A stretch of 24,628 bases of DNA from JBOGGN01 sp050744165 (GTDB lineage Bacteria; Actinomycetota; Acidimicrobiia; Acidimicrobiales; Palsa-688): positions 1 to 24,628 of the forward strand of contig JBOGGN010000108.1 of the NCBI GenBank assembly GCA_050744165.1. The letters run 5' to 3'. Positions 1-6,742 of the stretch are shown piece after piece. The position numbers and the translations under genes are program-made. The stretch's first letter is position 1. Each line of letters begins with the position of its first letter. The notes beneath the pieces were generated by a model. That model ran no database searches. It worked only from the letters and a program-made list of their open reading frames with translations, and was not told the origin of the DNA.

Positions 1-390
1 ACCTTGACCTTCGGCTCGTACCACGACGTCGACTCCTCGGAAATGGCGTTCAAGATCGCGGGATCGATGTGCTTCAAAAAGGCGGCCCGGGCCGCCCGCC
101 CGACGCTGCTGGAGCCGATCATGTCGGTCGAAGTCGTCACCCCCGACGATTACATGGGTGAAGTTATCGGCGACCTCAACTCCCGCCGGGGCCGCATGGA
201 GGGCATGGAGCAGCGCGGCAATGCCCAGGTCATCCGGACCAAGGTCCCGCTGGCAGAGATGTTTGGCTACGCTACCGACCTGCGTTCGCGCACCCAGGGG
301 CGCGCGACCTACACGATGCAGTTCCACTCCTACCAGGAGGTTCCCGAGTCGGTCTCCCGGGAGATCGTCGCCCGGGTCCGCGGCGAGTAG
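1..390 (+). CDS. fusA: Elongation factor G, C-terminal part
   Basis: This is the 3' end of the gene for EF-G, the GTPase that moves tRNA and mRNA through the ribosome after peptide transfer. The reading frame is open from base 1, so the start lies outside the window. About 129 residues are visible, covering the end of domain IV and domain V; the segments EPIMSVEVVTPDDYMGEVIGDL and TQGRATYTMQFHSYQEVP are typical of the EF-G C-terminus. The GTP-binding domain is not in view. It is followed after 52 bases by tuf, the usual str-operon order (rpsL-rpsG-fusA-tuf). The product identity is clear; only the length is unknown. Confidence 0.95.
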   Translation, partial: TLTFGSYHDVDSSEMAFKIAGSMCFKKAARAARPTLLEPIMSVEVVTPDDYMGEVIGDLNSRRGRMEGMEQRGNAQVIRTKVPLAEMFGYATDLRSRTQGRATYTMQFHSYQEVPESVSREIVARVRGE

Positions 391-442
391 CGATTCCCTA
401 CACTGTTAGACGATCACGTAACCAGGAGACGAAGCCTTCACC

Positions 443-1633
443 ATGGGCAAGCAGAAGTTTGAGCGCAGTAAGCCCCATCTGAACATCGGGACGATGGGCC
501 ACATCGACCACGGCAAGACCACCCTGACGGCGGCCATCACCAAGGTCATGGCCGAGCAGGACCCGTCCCACAACTCCTTCACCGCCTTCGACATGATCGA
601 CAAGGCGCCCGAGGAGAAGGCCCGGGGCATCACCATCAACATCGCCCACGTCGAGTACCAGACACCCCACCGGCATTACGCCCACGTGGACATGCCCGGC
701 CACGCCGACTACATCAAGAACATGATCACCGGCGCCGCCCAGGTCGACGGTGCCATCCTGGTGGTGTCAGCGGCCGACGGCCCCATGCCCCAGACCCGGG
801 AGCACGTGCTGCTGGCTCGCCAGGTCGGCGTCCCGTCGATCGTGGTGGCCCTCAACAAGGCCGACGCCGTCGACGACGAGGAGCTGCTCGACCTGGTTGA
901 GCTGGAGGTCCGTGAGTTGCTGTCCGAGTACGAATTCCCGGGCGACGACACCCCGGTCATCCGCGTGTCGGCGCTCAAGGCCCTCGAGGGCGACGCCGAG
1001 TGGAAGAAGTCGATCGTCGAGCTCATGGACGCCGTCGACTCTTTCGTGCCCGAGCCGGTTCGCGACACGGAGAAGCCGTTCCTGATGCCGATCGAGGACG
1101 TCTTCACCATTCAGGGCCGCGGCACCGTGGTCACCGGCAAGGTGGAGCAGGGCAAGGTCAAGATCTCCGACGAGGTCGAGATCGTCGGCCTCCGGCCCAC
1201 CGCCAAGACGGTGTGCACCGGCGTCGAGATGTTCCGCAAGCTGCTCGACTCGGGCATGGCAGGCGACAACATCGGCGTCCTGTTGCGGGGCACCAAGAAG
1301 ACTGACGTCGAGCGGGGCCAGGTGCTCTGCAAGCCGGGCTCGATCACGCCGCACACTAACTTCGAGGCCAGCGTCTACATTTTGACCCAGAAGGAAGGCG
1401 GTCGGCACAAGCCGTTCTTCAACAACTACCGGCCCCAGTTCTACTTCCGGACAACCGACGTGACGGGCTCCATCACTCTGGAGGAAGGCACGGAGATGGT
1501 CATGCCGGGCGACAACACGACAATGATTGTCGAGCTACAGAAGCCCATCGCCATGGACGAGGGTCTGCGTTTCGCCATCAGCGAGGGTGGACGGACCGTC
1601 GGCGCCGGCCGGGTCACAAAGATCATCAAGTAG
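443..1633 (+). CDS. tuf: Elongation factor Tu
   Basis: EF-Tu carries aminoacyl-tRNA to the ribosomal A site as a GTP complex. The 396-residue product has the full family length. Visible G motifs are GHIDHGKT at residues 19-26, RGITIN at 61-66 (switch I), DMPGH at 83-87 (G3, where DCPGH is more common) and NKAD at 138-141 (G4, usually NKCD or NKVD). Domains 2 and 3 follow, ending in GRTVGAGRVTKIIK. The ATG start is fixed by the conserved N-terminus (KFERSKPHLNIGT); a purine-rich GGAG lies about 14 bases upstream, farther than ideal. It sits between fusA and rpsJ and is probably cotranscribed with both. The two G-motif substitutions are mild; nothing suggests loss of function. Confidence 0.98.
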   Translation: MGKQKFERSKPHLNIGTMGHIDHGKTTLTAAITKVMAEQDPSHNSFTAFDMIDKAPEEKARGITINIAHVEYQTPHRHYAHVDMPGHADYIKNMITGAAQVDGAILVVSAADGPMPQTREHVLLARQVGVPSIVVALNKADAVDDEELLDLVELEVRELLSEYEFPGDDTPVIRVSALKALEGDAEWKKSIVELMDAVDSFVPEPVRDTEKPFLMPIEDVFTIQGRGTVVTGKVEQGKVKISDEVEIVGLRPTAKTVCTGVEMFRKLLDSGMAGDNIGVLLRGTKKTDVERGQVLCKPGSITPHTNFEASVYILTQKEGGRHKPFFNNYRPQFYFRTTDVTGSITLEEGTEMVMPGDNTTMIVELQKPIAMDEGLRFAISEGGRTVGAGRVTKIIK

Positions 1634-1657
1634 CGGATCGGACTCTGACCCCACGCC

Positions 1658-1984
1658 ATGGCTGACGCTCCCCGCCAGAAGATCCGGATCCGGCTCAAGG
1701 CCTACGACCACGAGATCATCGACCACTCGACCAAGAAGATCGTCGAGACGGTCCTTCGGACCCAGGCCAAGGTGCGGGGGCCGGTTCCTCTCCCCACCGA
1801 GAAGCACCGCTACACCGTCATCCGCTCGCCCCACAAGTACAAGGACAGCCGCGAGCACTTCGAGATGCGGATCCACAAGCGGCTGCTCGACATCGTGGAG
1901 CATTCGCCGAAGACGGTGGACTCCCTCCAGCGGCTCGACCTGCCGGCTGGGGTGGACATCGAGATCAAGATCCAGAACGCATAG
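1658..1984 (+). CDS. rpsJ: 30S ribosomal protein S10
   Basis: S10 is a small-subunit protein of the 30S head and also the NusE partner in antitermination. The 108-residue product contains the family core (KIRIRLKAYDHEIID near residue 8, then VRGPVPLPTEKHRYTVIRSPHK) and is a few residues longer than the usual 101-103. It starts 24 bases after tuf without an obvious Shine-Dalgarno. In most bacteria rpsJ heads the S10 operon and is followed at once by rplC. Here it is followed by a strong terminator, and rplC lies 7.9 kb away, so S10 appears to be expressed with the str-type genes fusA and tuf. Confidence 0.98.
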   Translation: MADAPRQKIRIRLKAYDHEIIDHSTKKIVETVLRTQAKVRGPVPLPTEKHRYTVIRSPHKYKDSREHFEMRIHKRLLDIVEHSPKTVDSLQRLDLPAGVDIEIKIQNA

Positions 1985-2015
1985 TCGTTCCTTTCGGGGT
2001 TTGCCTTTGACGGGA

Positions 2016-2069
2016 GTCGGTGGCGGGTAGTCGTGGGAAACACGGCGACCGGCCACCGGCTCTTTCTTT
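2016..2069 (+). terminator. Strong intrinsic terminator after rpsJ
   Basis: Arms 2016-2035 and 2041-2060 pair over about 20 positions with two mismatches and two G-U pairs around a GGAAA loop, and the run TCTTTCTTT follows directly. This is a textbook rho-independent terminator. It closes the fusA-tuf-rpsJ unit and separates S10 from the rest of the S10 operon. Confidence 0.85.
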
Positions 2070-2142
2070 GTGCCCCTTCGCCCCTCGTGCGCTTTGGGTG
2101 GAAAAGGCCTCGCCCCTCGTGAACCGGGCGGCCGTCGTGGAG

Positions 2143-2148
2143 TAGGGT
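2143..2148 (+). promoter_or_regulatory. Candidate -10 box for the YbjN-family gene
   Basis: TAGGGT fits the actinobacterial TANNNT -10 pattern and lies downstream of the rpsJ terminator, where a new promoter is needed. A possible -35 (GTGAAC at 2119-2124, spacer 18) is poor. The implied leader of about 105 bases contains a 14-codon reading frame (2219-2263) that overlaps the next start as GTGA. Confidence 0.35.
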
Positions 2149-2259
2149 CTTCGCCGAGGCGGAGTTCGGCAGCGGGGAGGTCGCCGACGAAGTCGTCGAC
2201 GGCTCGGTGGGGGCGCCCATGAACAAGAAGGTCAAGGGAAGCAAGGGCCGGAAGAAGAC

Positions 2260-2751
2260 GTGACCACTTCTCCCGGCGATGCCCCGCGGTCGCTCATGGA
2301 CGTGGTCGTCGCATTCTTGGACGAACGGTCGTGGCCCTACCACCGGGTCGACGGCCGGTCGGTTGTGACCTTCCCCTTCGGCGGCGACTCCGAGCAGTGG
2401 CAGGTGTTCGTCGAGACCAAGGACCGCTACGACCAGGTCGTGGTGTACTCCGTGTGCCCATTCAACATTCCGGTGGAGGAGCGCCTGGCCGCGGCCGAGT
2501 ACCTCACCCGTGCCAACTACGGGTTGATCATCGGGAACTTCGAGATGGACATGGACGATGGCGAGGTCAGGTTCAAGGCCAGCATCGACGTGGAAGGCTC
2601 GGCGCTGGATATCGCCCTGGTCCGGCAACTGGTGATCGCCAACATTCGCGGGATGAACCAGTACGTCGCCGGGCTGGGCGCCATCGTCGAGGGCGGTCGC
2701 ACGCCGAAGGAGCTGGCGGCGGATGCGGAGGGCCGCGGCGCGGGTTCATAA
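2260..2751 (+). CDS. YbjN domain-containing protein
   Basis: The 163-residue product resembles the YbjN family (related to type III secretion chaperone-like folds), whose biochemical role is poorly defined; some members affect motility and stress responses. The fold signature is visible as SWPYHRVDGRSVVTFPF (residues 24-40), a WQVFVETKDRYDQVVVYSVCPFNIP strand pair and LTRANYGLIIGNFEMDMDDGEVRFKASIDVEG around residues 82-113. No signal peptide or membrane segment is present, so a cytosolic protein is expected. The GTG at 2260 is preceded by a purine-rich stretch (GGAAGCAAGGG). It is the first gene of the insertion that splits rpsJ from rplC. The family call is firm, the function unknown. Confidence 0.8.
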   Translation: MTTSPGDAPRSLMDVVVAFLDERSWPYHRVDGRSVVTFPFGGDSEQWQVFVETKDRYDQVVVYSVCPFNIPVEERLAAAEYLTRANYGLIIGNFEMDMDDGEVRFKASIDVEGSALDIALVRQLVIANIRGMNQYVAGLGAIVEGGRTPKELAADAEGRGAGS

Positions 2752-2767
2752 CGGTCTCCGGGGGGCG

Positions 2768-2804
2768 GTGCTGTGGCGGCTGGCCGAGCGCCGGCAGTGC
2801 TTTT
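2768..2804 (+). terminator. Probable terminator after the YbjN-family gene
   Basis: GCTGGC (2779-2784) pairs with GCCGGC (2790-2795) around CGAGC, and an outer helix GTGCT/AGTGC (2768-2772 with 2796-2800) uses two G-U pairs. TTTT follows at 2801. Stability is moderate, and the position just after the stop codon supports it. Confidence 0.45.
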
Positions 2805-2866
2805 CTCCGTCACCGGGGTGGATGGCCGAATCATAGGCTTCGCATCTCGTGAAAGCGAGTTCGTCC

Positions 2867-2891
2867 GTTTTGACCGAGTCTGTAGGGGTAC
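2867..2891 (+). promoter_or_regulatory. SigB/SigF-like stress promoter
   Basis: GTTTTG at 2867-2872 and GGGTAC at 2886-2891 are 13 bases apart. This matches the general-stress consensus GTTTAA-N12-14-GGGTAT of SigB and the related GTTT-N15-GGGTA of mycobacterial SigF. A housekeeping reading (TTGACC at 2870, TACAAT at 2889) would have a spacer of only 13, too short for sigma-70. It points toward the three-repeat membrane protein gene at 3143. Confidence 0.55.
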
Positions 2892-2894
2892 AAT

Positions 2895-3142
2895 CGTTGG
2901 TGACGTCGCGGACTTGGCGAAAGACACGACGCCAAGGAAGTGAGGTTTGTCGTGGCGGACCGGTGGCAGAGCTTGCAAGGGTGTCTCGGACTTACTCCGG
3001 CGACTTGTGGCAGTTTGCGTCGGGGGGAAAGCAGGGTACCCGGGTGGCCGGTGATCGGCACCCAGGAGCCGGCAAGGCGACTTCGAGCGCGTCATAGCCG
3101 CGCCTGCCCGACAACCCCAATCGCTTTGAAAGGAGAAAGTTG
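2895..3142 (+). other. Long untranslated leader of the three-repeat membrane protein
   Basis: About 245 bases separate the stress-type promoter from the next start codon with no convincing gene inside. A 7-bp hairpin is visible (CTTGGCG 2913-2919 with CGCCAAG 2930-2936), and a second near 3042-3063 is built on GGGTG/CACCC. It matches no riboswitch class I can recognise. The last bases carry the Shine-Dalgarno AGGAG at 3131-3135. Confidence 0.4.
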
Positions 3143-3826
3143 ATGACAACTATTACGAGCAACGACGCTCGTACACAACGTGAGTCACGTGAGTCACATG
3201 GGTTCGCCCCACTCGCCCCAGCGGCCGCTCGAGTGATCGAAGGAGGTGTGGGCCTGGAAGCCGCAGCCGGCGCCGCCACAGTCGCGCTCGCCGTACTCGC
3301 TCTTGCCGGTGTCGTGCCGGCTGACCTGATGGCGATCGCGGTTATCGTGGGTGGAGCTGGCCTGCTGATCCGGGGTGCCTCGGTCGGCAGCCGGATTCGT
3401 CGGCTGATGGCTCGGACCAGGGATCAGGCCGAGGAGGTAGAGCTGGTAACCGGAATTGGCGCCGAAGCGGTCGCCGGCATCGGGGGTGTGGTGTTGGGCA
3501 TTCTCGCCCTTATCGGCCTCGATTCCGGCGTTCTGGTGGCCGCGGCCGTCGTCGCATTCGGCGCTGCCCTGTTCATCGGCGCTGGCAGCAAGCGGGCCAC
3601 GACCGCGGCGCTGCGAAGCTACGACAGCTCGACCGCGCGAGTAGTGACCGAGGGCGATACCGGCGCAGAGATCCTCATCGGCTTGGGGGTCGCCGTGCTC
3701 GGGATCCTGGCGCTTATTTCCGTCGGCCCCGCAGCGACGCTGAGCCTTGTGGGCCTCCTGGCGCTTGGCGGCGGCATGCTGCTCGATGGTGTTCCGATCC
3801 TCGGTCAGGCGTTCGGAATCTTCTGA
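3143..3826 (+). CDS. Unrecognised membrane protein with three repeated hydrophobic hairpins
   Basis: I do not recognise this 227-residue protein. After a polar N-terminus of about 30 residues it has three similar units of about 48 residues, at roughly 33-82, 102-149 and 169-216. Each begins with a G-x-E motif (GLEAAAG, GAEAVAG, GAEILIG), continues with an Ala/Leu-rich helix ending in LALxG, and has a second glycine-rich helix. This predicts six membrane segments, paired as three hairpins. Short charged linkers (SRIRRLMARTRDQAEE and KRATTAALRSYDSS) separate them. ATG 3143 is preferred over TTG 3140 because AGGAG lies 7 bases upstream. It is monocistronic, with its own stress-type promoter and a terminator. 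A stress-related envelope role is only an inference. Confidence 0.7.
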   Translation: MTTITSNDARTQRESRESHGFAPLAPAAARVIEGGVGLEAAAGAATVALAVLALAGVVPADLMAIAVIVGGAGLLIRGASVGSRIRRLMARTRDQAEEVELVTGIGAEAVAGIGGVVLGILALIGLDSGVLVAAAVVAFGAALFIGAGSKRATTAALRSYDSSTARVVTEGDTGAEILIGLGVAVLGILALISVGPAATLSLVGLLALGGGMLLDGVPILGQAFGIF

Positions 3827-3845
3827 GCGTCACGCGTCACCACTA

Positions 3846-3879
3846 GGAAATGGCCGGCCTAGACGGGCCGGCCGTTTCC
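3846..3879. terminator. Bidirectional terminator between convergent genes
   Basis: A 14-bp stem pairs 3846-3859 with 3866-3879 around TAGACG, with only one G-U pair. The core is GGCCGGCC, and the AAA and TTT at its outer end serve as the A/T tracts for either direction. It lies exactly between the stop codons of the convergent genes ending at 3826 and 3909. Confidence 0.75.
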
Positions 3880-3908
3880 GACGCCGATCGATTTCTGACC
3901 GGTTCGAT

Positions 3909-5462
3909 TCACTGGCCGAGGTTGCGGATCGTGAATTGAGAGGCGATCACCGTCGTTGGCGCACCGTTCTCGCTCCCGAAGGACATGCCCGACACCCAGC
4001 CGTCGCCTGGCAGGTTCTGGCTGTCAGTGATGTCCGCCACCTGTGTCCCATCGACGAACATGACGAGCCGAGTGGTGTGCCCGTCACTTTGGGTGGCGCA
4101 GATACCGACCACGGTGTCTGGATCCGGCCCGGCGGCCACGGGCGCGCTTCCCTCCTTCAGGATCTCGGTCCTGTTGGTCGCCACGCCCTGGTGGCGGAGG
4201 ATCTCCCACTGCGAGTCAGTGGTGAGTTCGAACTCGTAATGAAAATCGGAGGTCGTCGTGGTCCCCTGGTCGCAGTTCGGCCCGAAGTTCGCGCCGGCCG
4301 GGGCGCCGGGCGCGATGGTCGCAGTCATCGACATGCTGATCTGCTGGATCGGCTCCTCGTACGGAGCGCCGCGGTGATAGATGAAGTTGCCGGTTGCCGT
4401 CGCCGCGAAACCGCCCGGGACGTAGAGATAGGTGACGCCAGTTGACGGCTTGCGATTCCAACCGGAGCGTGGGTCGGTAAAGCTGTCGGAGAACACGACA
4501 CCTCCGCGTGTGGCGGTGACCGGAGTCGTGAGGTTTATCCGGTGGGACCGGTTTTCGCTGATAATGACGACGGCCGTGCCGATGACGCCGAGCACGATCA
4601 CGGTGGCGATAACGACTACCTCTCTCATCCGCCTCCGCCGCGACGAGGCGGGCTTGGCGACGGGCGCCCATTGGGCGGGCGCTGGCTGCCCCCCGACCGG
4701 CTGGCCCCATGCTGGCGGTTGTGGGGGCGGGGCGGAGGGTGGACCCCACCCTGATGAAGCGGGTGGTGGGGGCGATTGAGGGGGCCCCCAGGTTCCCCCC
4801 GATCCGGGCGGCGGCGCGGGCGGGAGGCTCCAAGCCGGGGGTGCTGGGGGTGCTGGGGGTGCTGGAGGTGCTGGAGGTGCTGGAGGCGCTGGAGGCGTCG
4901 GGGGCGCTGGGGGTGCGGAAGGCGGAGCCCACGTGGTCCCCGGGGTCAGCGCCGTAGGTGACGGCGGGCTCCACTCGGGCTCGTCCAAGGGCTGACGGTT
5001 GTTCGTAGTGGCCCCGTCACCCCGCGCCGTTGACCGGGGCCGATCCCACCTCCCGGCTGTTGAACGTTCGGAAAGGGCGGCCCGCCCGGCCGGGGTAGGG
5101 GCCGGGGCTCCGGGTTGGGCCGGAGCCGGGGCCGGGGCTGGGGCGGGGGCGGCGGGTTGGACCGGAGCTGCGGGTTGTGACCCCCTCTCCTCCGCCGGCT
5201 TGACCGGAGCCGGCTTCACCGGAGCCGGCCTCACAGGAGCCGGCCTCACAGGAGTAGTCGGAGTTTGCTGCTGGGTCCCCGGATCCAGTGTGGTCCCGGA
5301 GGCCGAATGCGCCGGCAGGCTGACGGGCAGAGGCAGTGCGGCCGAGGGCATGCCCACGGCCGCCAGGCGTGACCTTCTTGCACGACTCATTGACCGGGGC
5401 CCCGTTACGCGGTCGACGTCGTCGTCAGCGGAGTCGTGAGTTGGCGGCGGATCGTCGCTCAT
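3909..5462 (-). CDS. Proline-rich single-pass membrane protein with LamG-like outer domain
   Basis: The start is placed at the ATG read from 5462 (MSDDPPPTHD), giving 517 residues; the open frame extends upstream to 5720, but that part does not look like protein. Residues 40-270 are very rich in Pro/Ala with APAP and PPA runs. A basic cluster (SSRRRRMRE, 273-281) precedes one membrane helix at about 281-301 (VVVIATVIVLGVIGTAVVII). The remaining 215 residues should be outside: FSDSFTDPRSGW near 324, FHYEFELTTDSQWEILRHQG, then a beta-rich end with LVMFVDGTQVADI, resembling LamG/concanavalin-like domains that bind glycans or act in cell-surface proteins. Two cysteines (NCDQG and ICATQ) may form a disulfide. 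The specific function is unknown. Confidence 0.65.
   Translation of the reverse strand: MSDDPPPTHDSADDDVDRVTGPRSMSRARRSRLAAVGMPSAALPLPVSLPAHSASGTTLDPGTQQQTPTTPVRPAPVRPAPVKPAPVKPAEERGSQPAAPVQPAAPAPAPAPAPAQPGAPAPTPAGRAALSERSTAGRWDRPRSTARGDGATTNNRQPLDEPEWSPPSPTALTPGTTWAPPSAPPAPPTPPAPPAPPAPPAPPAPPAPPAWSLPPAPPPGSGGTWGPPQSPPPPASSGWGPPSAPPPQPPAWGQPVGGQPAPAQWAPVAKPASSRRRRMREVVVIATVIVLGVIGTAVVIISENRSHRINLTTPVTATRGGVVFSDSFTDPRSGWNRKPSTGVTYLYVPGGFAATATGNFIYHRGAPYEEPIQQISMSMTATIAPGAPAGANFGPNCDQGTTTTSDFHYEFELTTDSQWEILRHQGVATNRTEILKEGSAPVAAGPDPDTVVGICATQSDGHTTRLVMFVDGTQVADITDSQNLPGDGWVSGMSFGSENGAPTTVIASQFTIRNLGQ
4841..4912 (-). repeat. 9-bp minisatellite encoding Pro-Pro-Ala repeats
   Basis: Eight consecutive 9-base units, related to GTGCTGGGG or GTGCTGGAG on the plus strand, encode PPA repeats of the minus-strand membrane protein. 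The first two units are identical, as are units 3 to 5, which suggests recent slippage. Confidence 0.85.
5206..5250 (-). repeat. 15-bp tandem repeat encoding Pro-Ala-Pro-Val-Arg/Lys
   Basis: There are three 15-base units (GGAGCCGGCTTCACC, then twice GGAGCCGGCCTCACA on the plus strand) in the proline-rich part of the minus-strand membrane protein. They encode PVRPA/PVKPA-type units. Confidence 0.8.
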
Positions 5463-5810
5463 GACAGACCCGCCCAAATACGAACCAAACGGTCGAATAC
5501 ACCCTGCCCGCCCTCGAAATTGGCAATCGATACAGGGTATCGGATTTCGCCGCCCGGAATCTTGGACGCATTCCGGCATATAGGGCTTTAATGCGCATAA
5601 TCGTAGACTGACCCCCCCGAGTAGTCCTTGCCGCTCCCACGCGTCCGACGCGCTTGGGTGGCACTGCCGATCCACCAGGCTATCGCAACTCGACTCCACC
5701 TTCGCGGAGTCACCTTTCACGGGAGGAAAAGCCTCGCATGCACCCGCTCAGCCGGGTGGCGGATTCTGGCCGCCTGTTTGGGGTTCTCAGTCGCCGGGGA
5801 GGGTGTCGGT
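5463..5810. other. Divergent intergenic region
   Basis: These 348 bases lie between the divergently transcribed proline-rich membrane protein gene and the DUF1206 gene, so both promoters should be here. AT content is locally higher around 5575-5610 (TATAGGG, CATAAT, TAGACT), where -10 boxes could lie, but none has a convincing -35. An inverted repeat is listed separately. A good Shine-Dalgarno (GGGAGG at 5719) precedes an ATG at 5738, but that frame gives no recognisable protein. Confidence 0.4.
5528..5542. promoter_or_regulatory. Perfect inverted repeat, possible operator
   Basis: CGATAC-AGG-GTATCG has six-base arms with a three-base spacer and lies 66 bases upstream of the start of the minus-strand membrane protein gene. 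The size and symmetry suit a dimeric repressor site, but no matching regulator gene is in the window. Confidence 0.3.
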
Positions 5811-6590
5811 GTGCAGGAGTCGCCGGCAGAGGTCTGGGCGGGGCGGGCCGGGCGCTTCGGTCTCATCTGCCGAGGTGTGGTGTATTTGATATTGGCGCTG
5901 TTGGCCTTGCAGGTGGCGCGGGGACGGGCGACCAGCGAAGCCGACCAGCAGGGGGCACTTGCGGACATCAGTCGGCATCCGTTTGGGTGGCTGGTGGTGA
6001 TGGCGATCGCCGCCGGCTTCGTCGGGCTGGCGTTTTGGCAAGGTTGGTGGGCGCTGCGGGCTCGGCAGTCGGAGGACCACAAGCGGGTGGTGGCGTTCGG
6101 GAAGGCACTGGTGTACCTGGCGTTGTCCGTGTCGGCGGTGTCTGTTGCGCTCGGGCGCTCGAAGGCCAGCAGCGACCAACGGACCACAGACATCACCGCT
6201 CGGCTCATGCATCACACCCTTGGACAGGTGCTGGTGGGCGCAGTCGGTGTCGCATTCTGTGCCGGTGGCCTGATCCTGCTCTGGAAGGCAGCGCGGCGGG
6301 CATATGACGTCGAGGTCAAAGTCGATGCCGTTCCCGACCACGTGCGGCGACCGTTCGAGGTGCTGGGCTCGATCGGCATGCTGGGCCGGGGCATCGTGGT
6401 GGCCCTCGTGGGCTTCTTCCTGGTCGAGGCGGCGGTTACCTTCGATCCGGCCCACGCCAAGGGACTGGATGCGGCCCTCCGAGCCGTCGTTCGGGCCCCT
6501 TACGGGCCATGGCTCTTGGCCGGGGTAGCACTAGCCCTGGCTTGCTTTGGCTGTTTCTCGCTTCTGGAGGCACGCTTCGCAAAGACCTAA
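5811..6590 (+). CDS. DUF1206 family membrane protein
   Basis: The 259-residue product belongs to DUF1206, an actinobacterial and cyanobacterial family of unknown function made of three repeats of two membrane helices each. Repeat starts are visible as AGRAGRFGLICRGVVYL near residue 10, FGKALVYLALS near 96 and LGSIGMLGRGIVVALVG near 185. The ending GLDAALRAVVRAPYGPWLL...CFGCFSLLEARF is highly typical. GTG 5811 was chosen because GGGGAGGG lies about 7 bases upstream and the family begins shortly before the first repeat; the frame is open farther upstream to 5628 but that part is uncharacteristic. It reads toward the HNH gene but is separated from it by 152 bases and a fresh promoter. Confidence 0.88.
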   Translation: MQESPAEVWAGRAGRFGLICRGVVYLILALLALQVARGRATSEADQQGALADISRHPFGWLVVMAIAAGFVGLAFWQGWWALRARQSEDHKRVVAFGKALVYLALSVSAVSVALGRSKASSDQRTTDITARLMHHTLGQVLVGAVGVAFCAGGLILLWKAARRAYDVEVKVDAVPDHVRRPFEVLGSIGMLGRGIVVALVGFFLVEAAVTFDPAHAKGLDAALRAVVRAPYGPWLLAGVALALACFGCFSLLEARFAKT

Positions 6591-6669
6591 AGCCGAGAGG
6601 CGCTGTGGACGTGCACCCCGCGCGCCGGCGAAGTCGACGTAGTCCGATGCCATGATGGTGGATAAAACG

Positions 6670-6696
6670 GATCTCCCATGTTCTTCAGATCTTTTT
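6670..6696 (+). terminator. Weak candidate terminator after the DUF1206 gene
   Basis: GATCT (6670-6674) can pair with AGATC (6687-6691) around a 12-base loop, and TTTTT follows directly. The stem is short, so efficiency is doubtful, but the placement between the DUF1206 stop and the HNH gene promoter fits. Confidence 0.3.
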
Positions 6697-6706
6697 GCGC
6701 TATGTG

Positions 6707-6735
6707 TTGATAGTCCGTGCTGTGGCCGGTAGACT
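6707..6735 (+). promoter_or_regulatory. Sigma-70-type promoter of the HNH gene, probably leaderless
   Basis: TTGATA (6707-6712) and TAGACT (6730-6735) are separated by exactly 17 bases, close to the housekeeping consensus. Transcription would begin about 7 bases downstream, at 6742-6743, which is the ATG itself. No Shine-Dalgarno is visible, so a leaderless mRNA, common in actinobacteria, is expected. Confidence 0.7.
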
Positions 6736-6742
6736 CGAACGT

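Noticed and set aside
2895..3142. Known riboswitch (cobalamin, c-di-AMP or c-di-GMP) in the long leader
   Set aside because: I could not find the conserved core boxes of these classes; only generic hairpins are visible.
5463..5720. N-terminal extension of the proline-rich membrane protein
   Set aside because: The extra 86 residues are Cys/Arg-rich without pattern and cover the divergent promoter region; MSDD at 5462 is a more natural start.
5738..6307. Alternative protein starting at ATG 5738 with a good Shine-Dalgarno
   Set aside because: Its frame overlaps the DUF1206 gene and reads as a Gly/Arg-rich shadow; the DUF1206 frame has clear family motifs and its own GGGGAGGG site.
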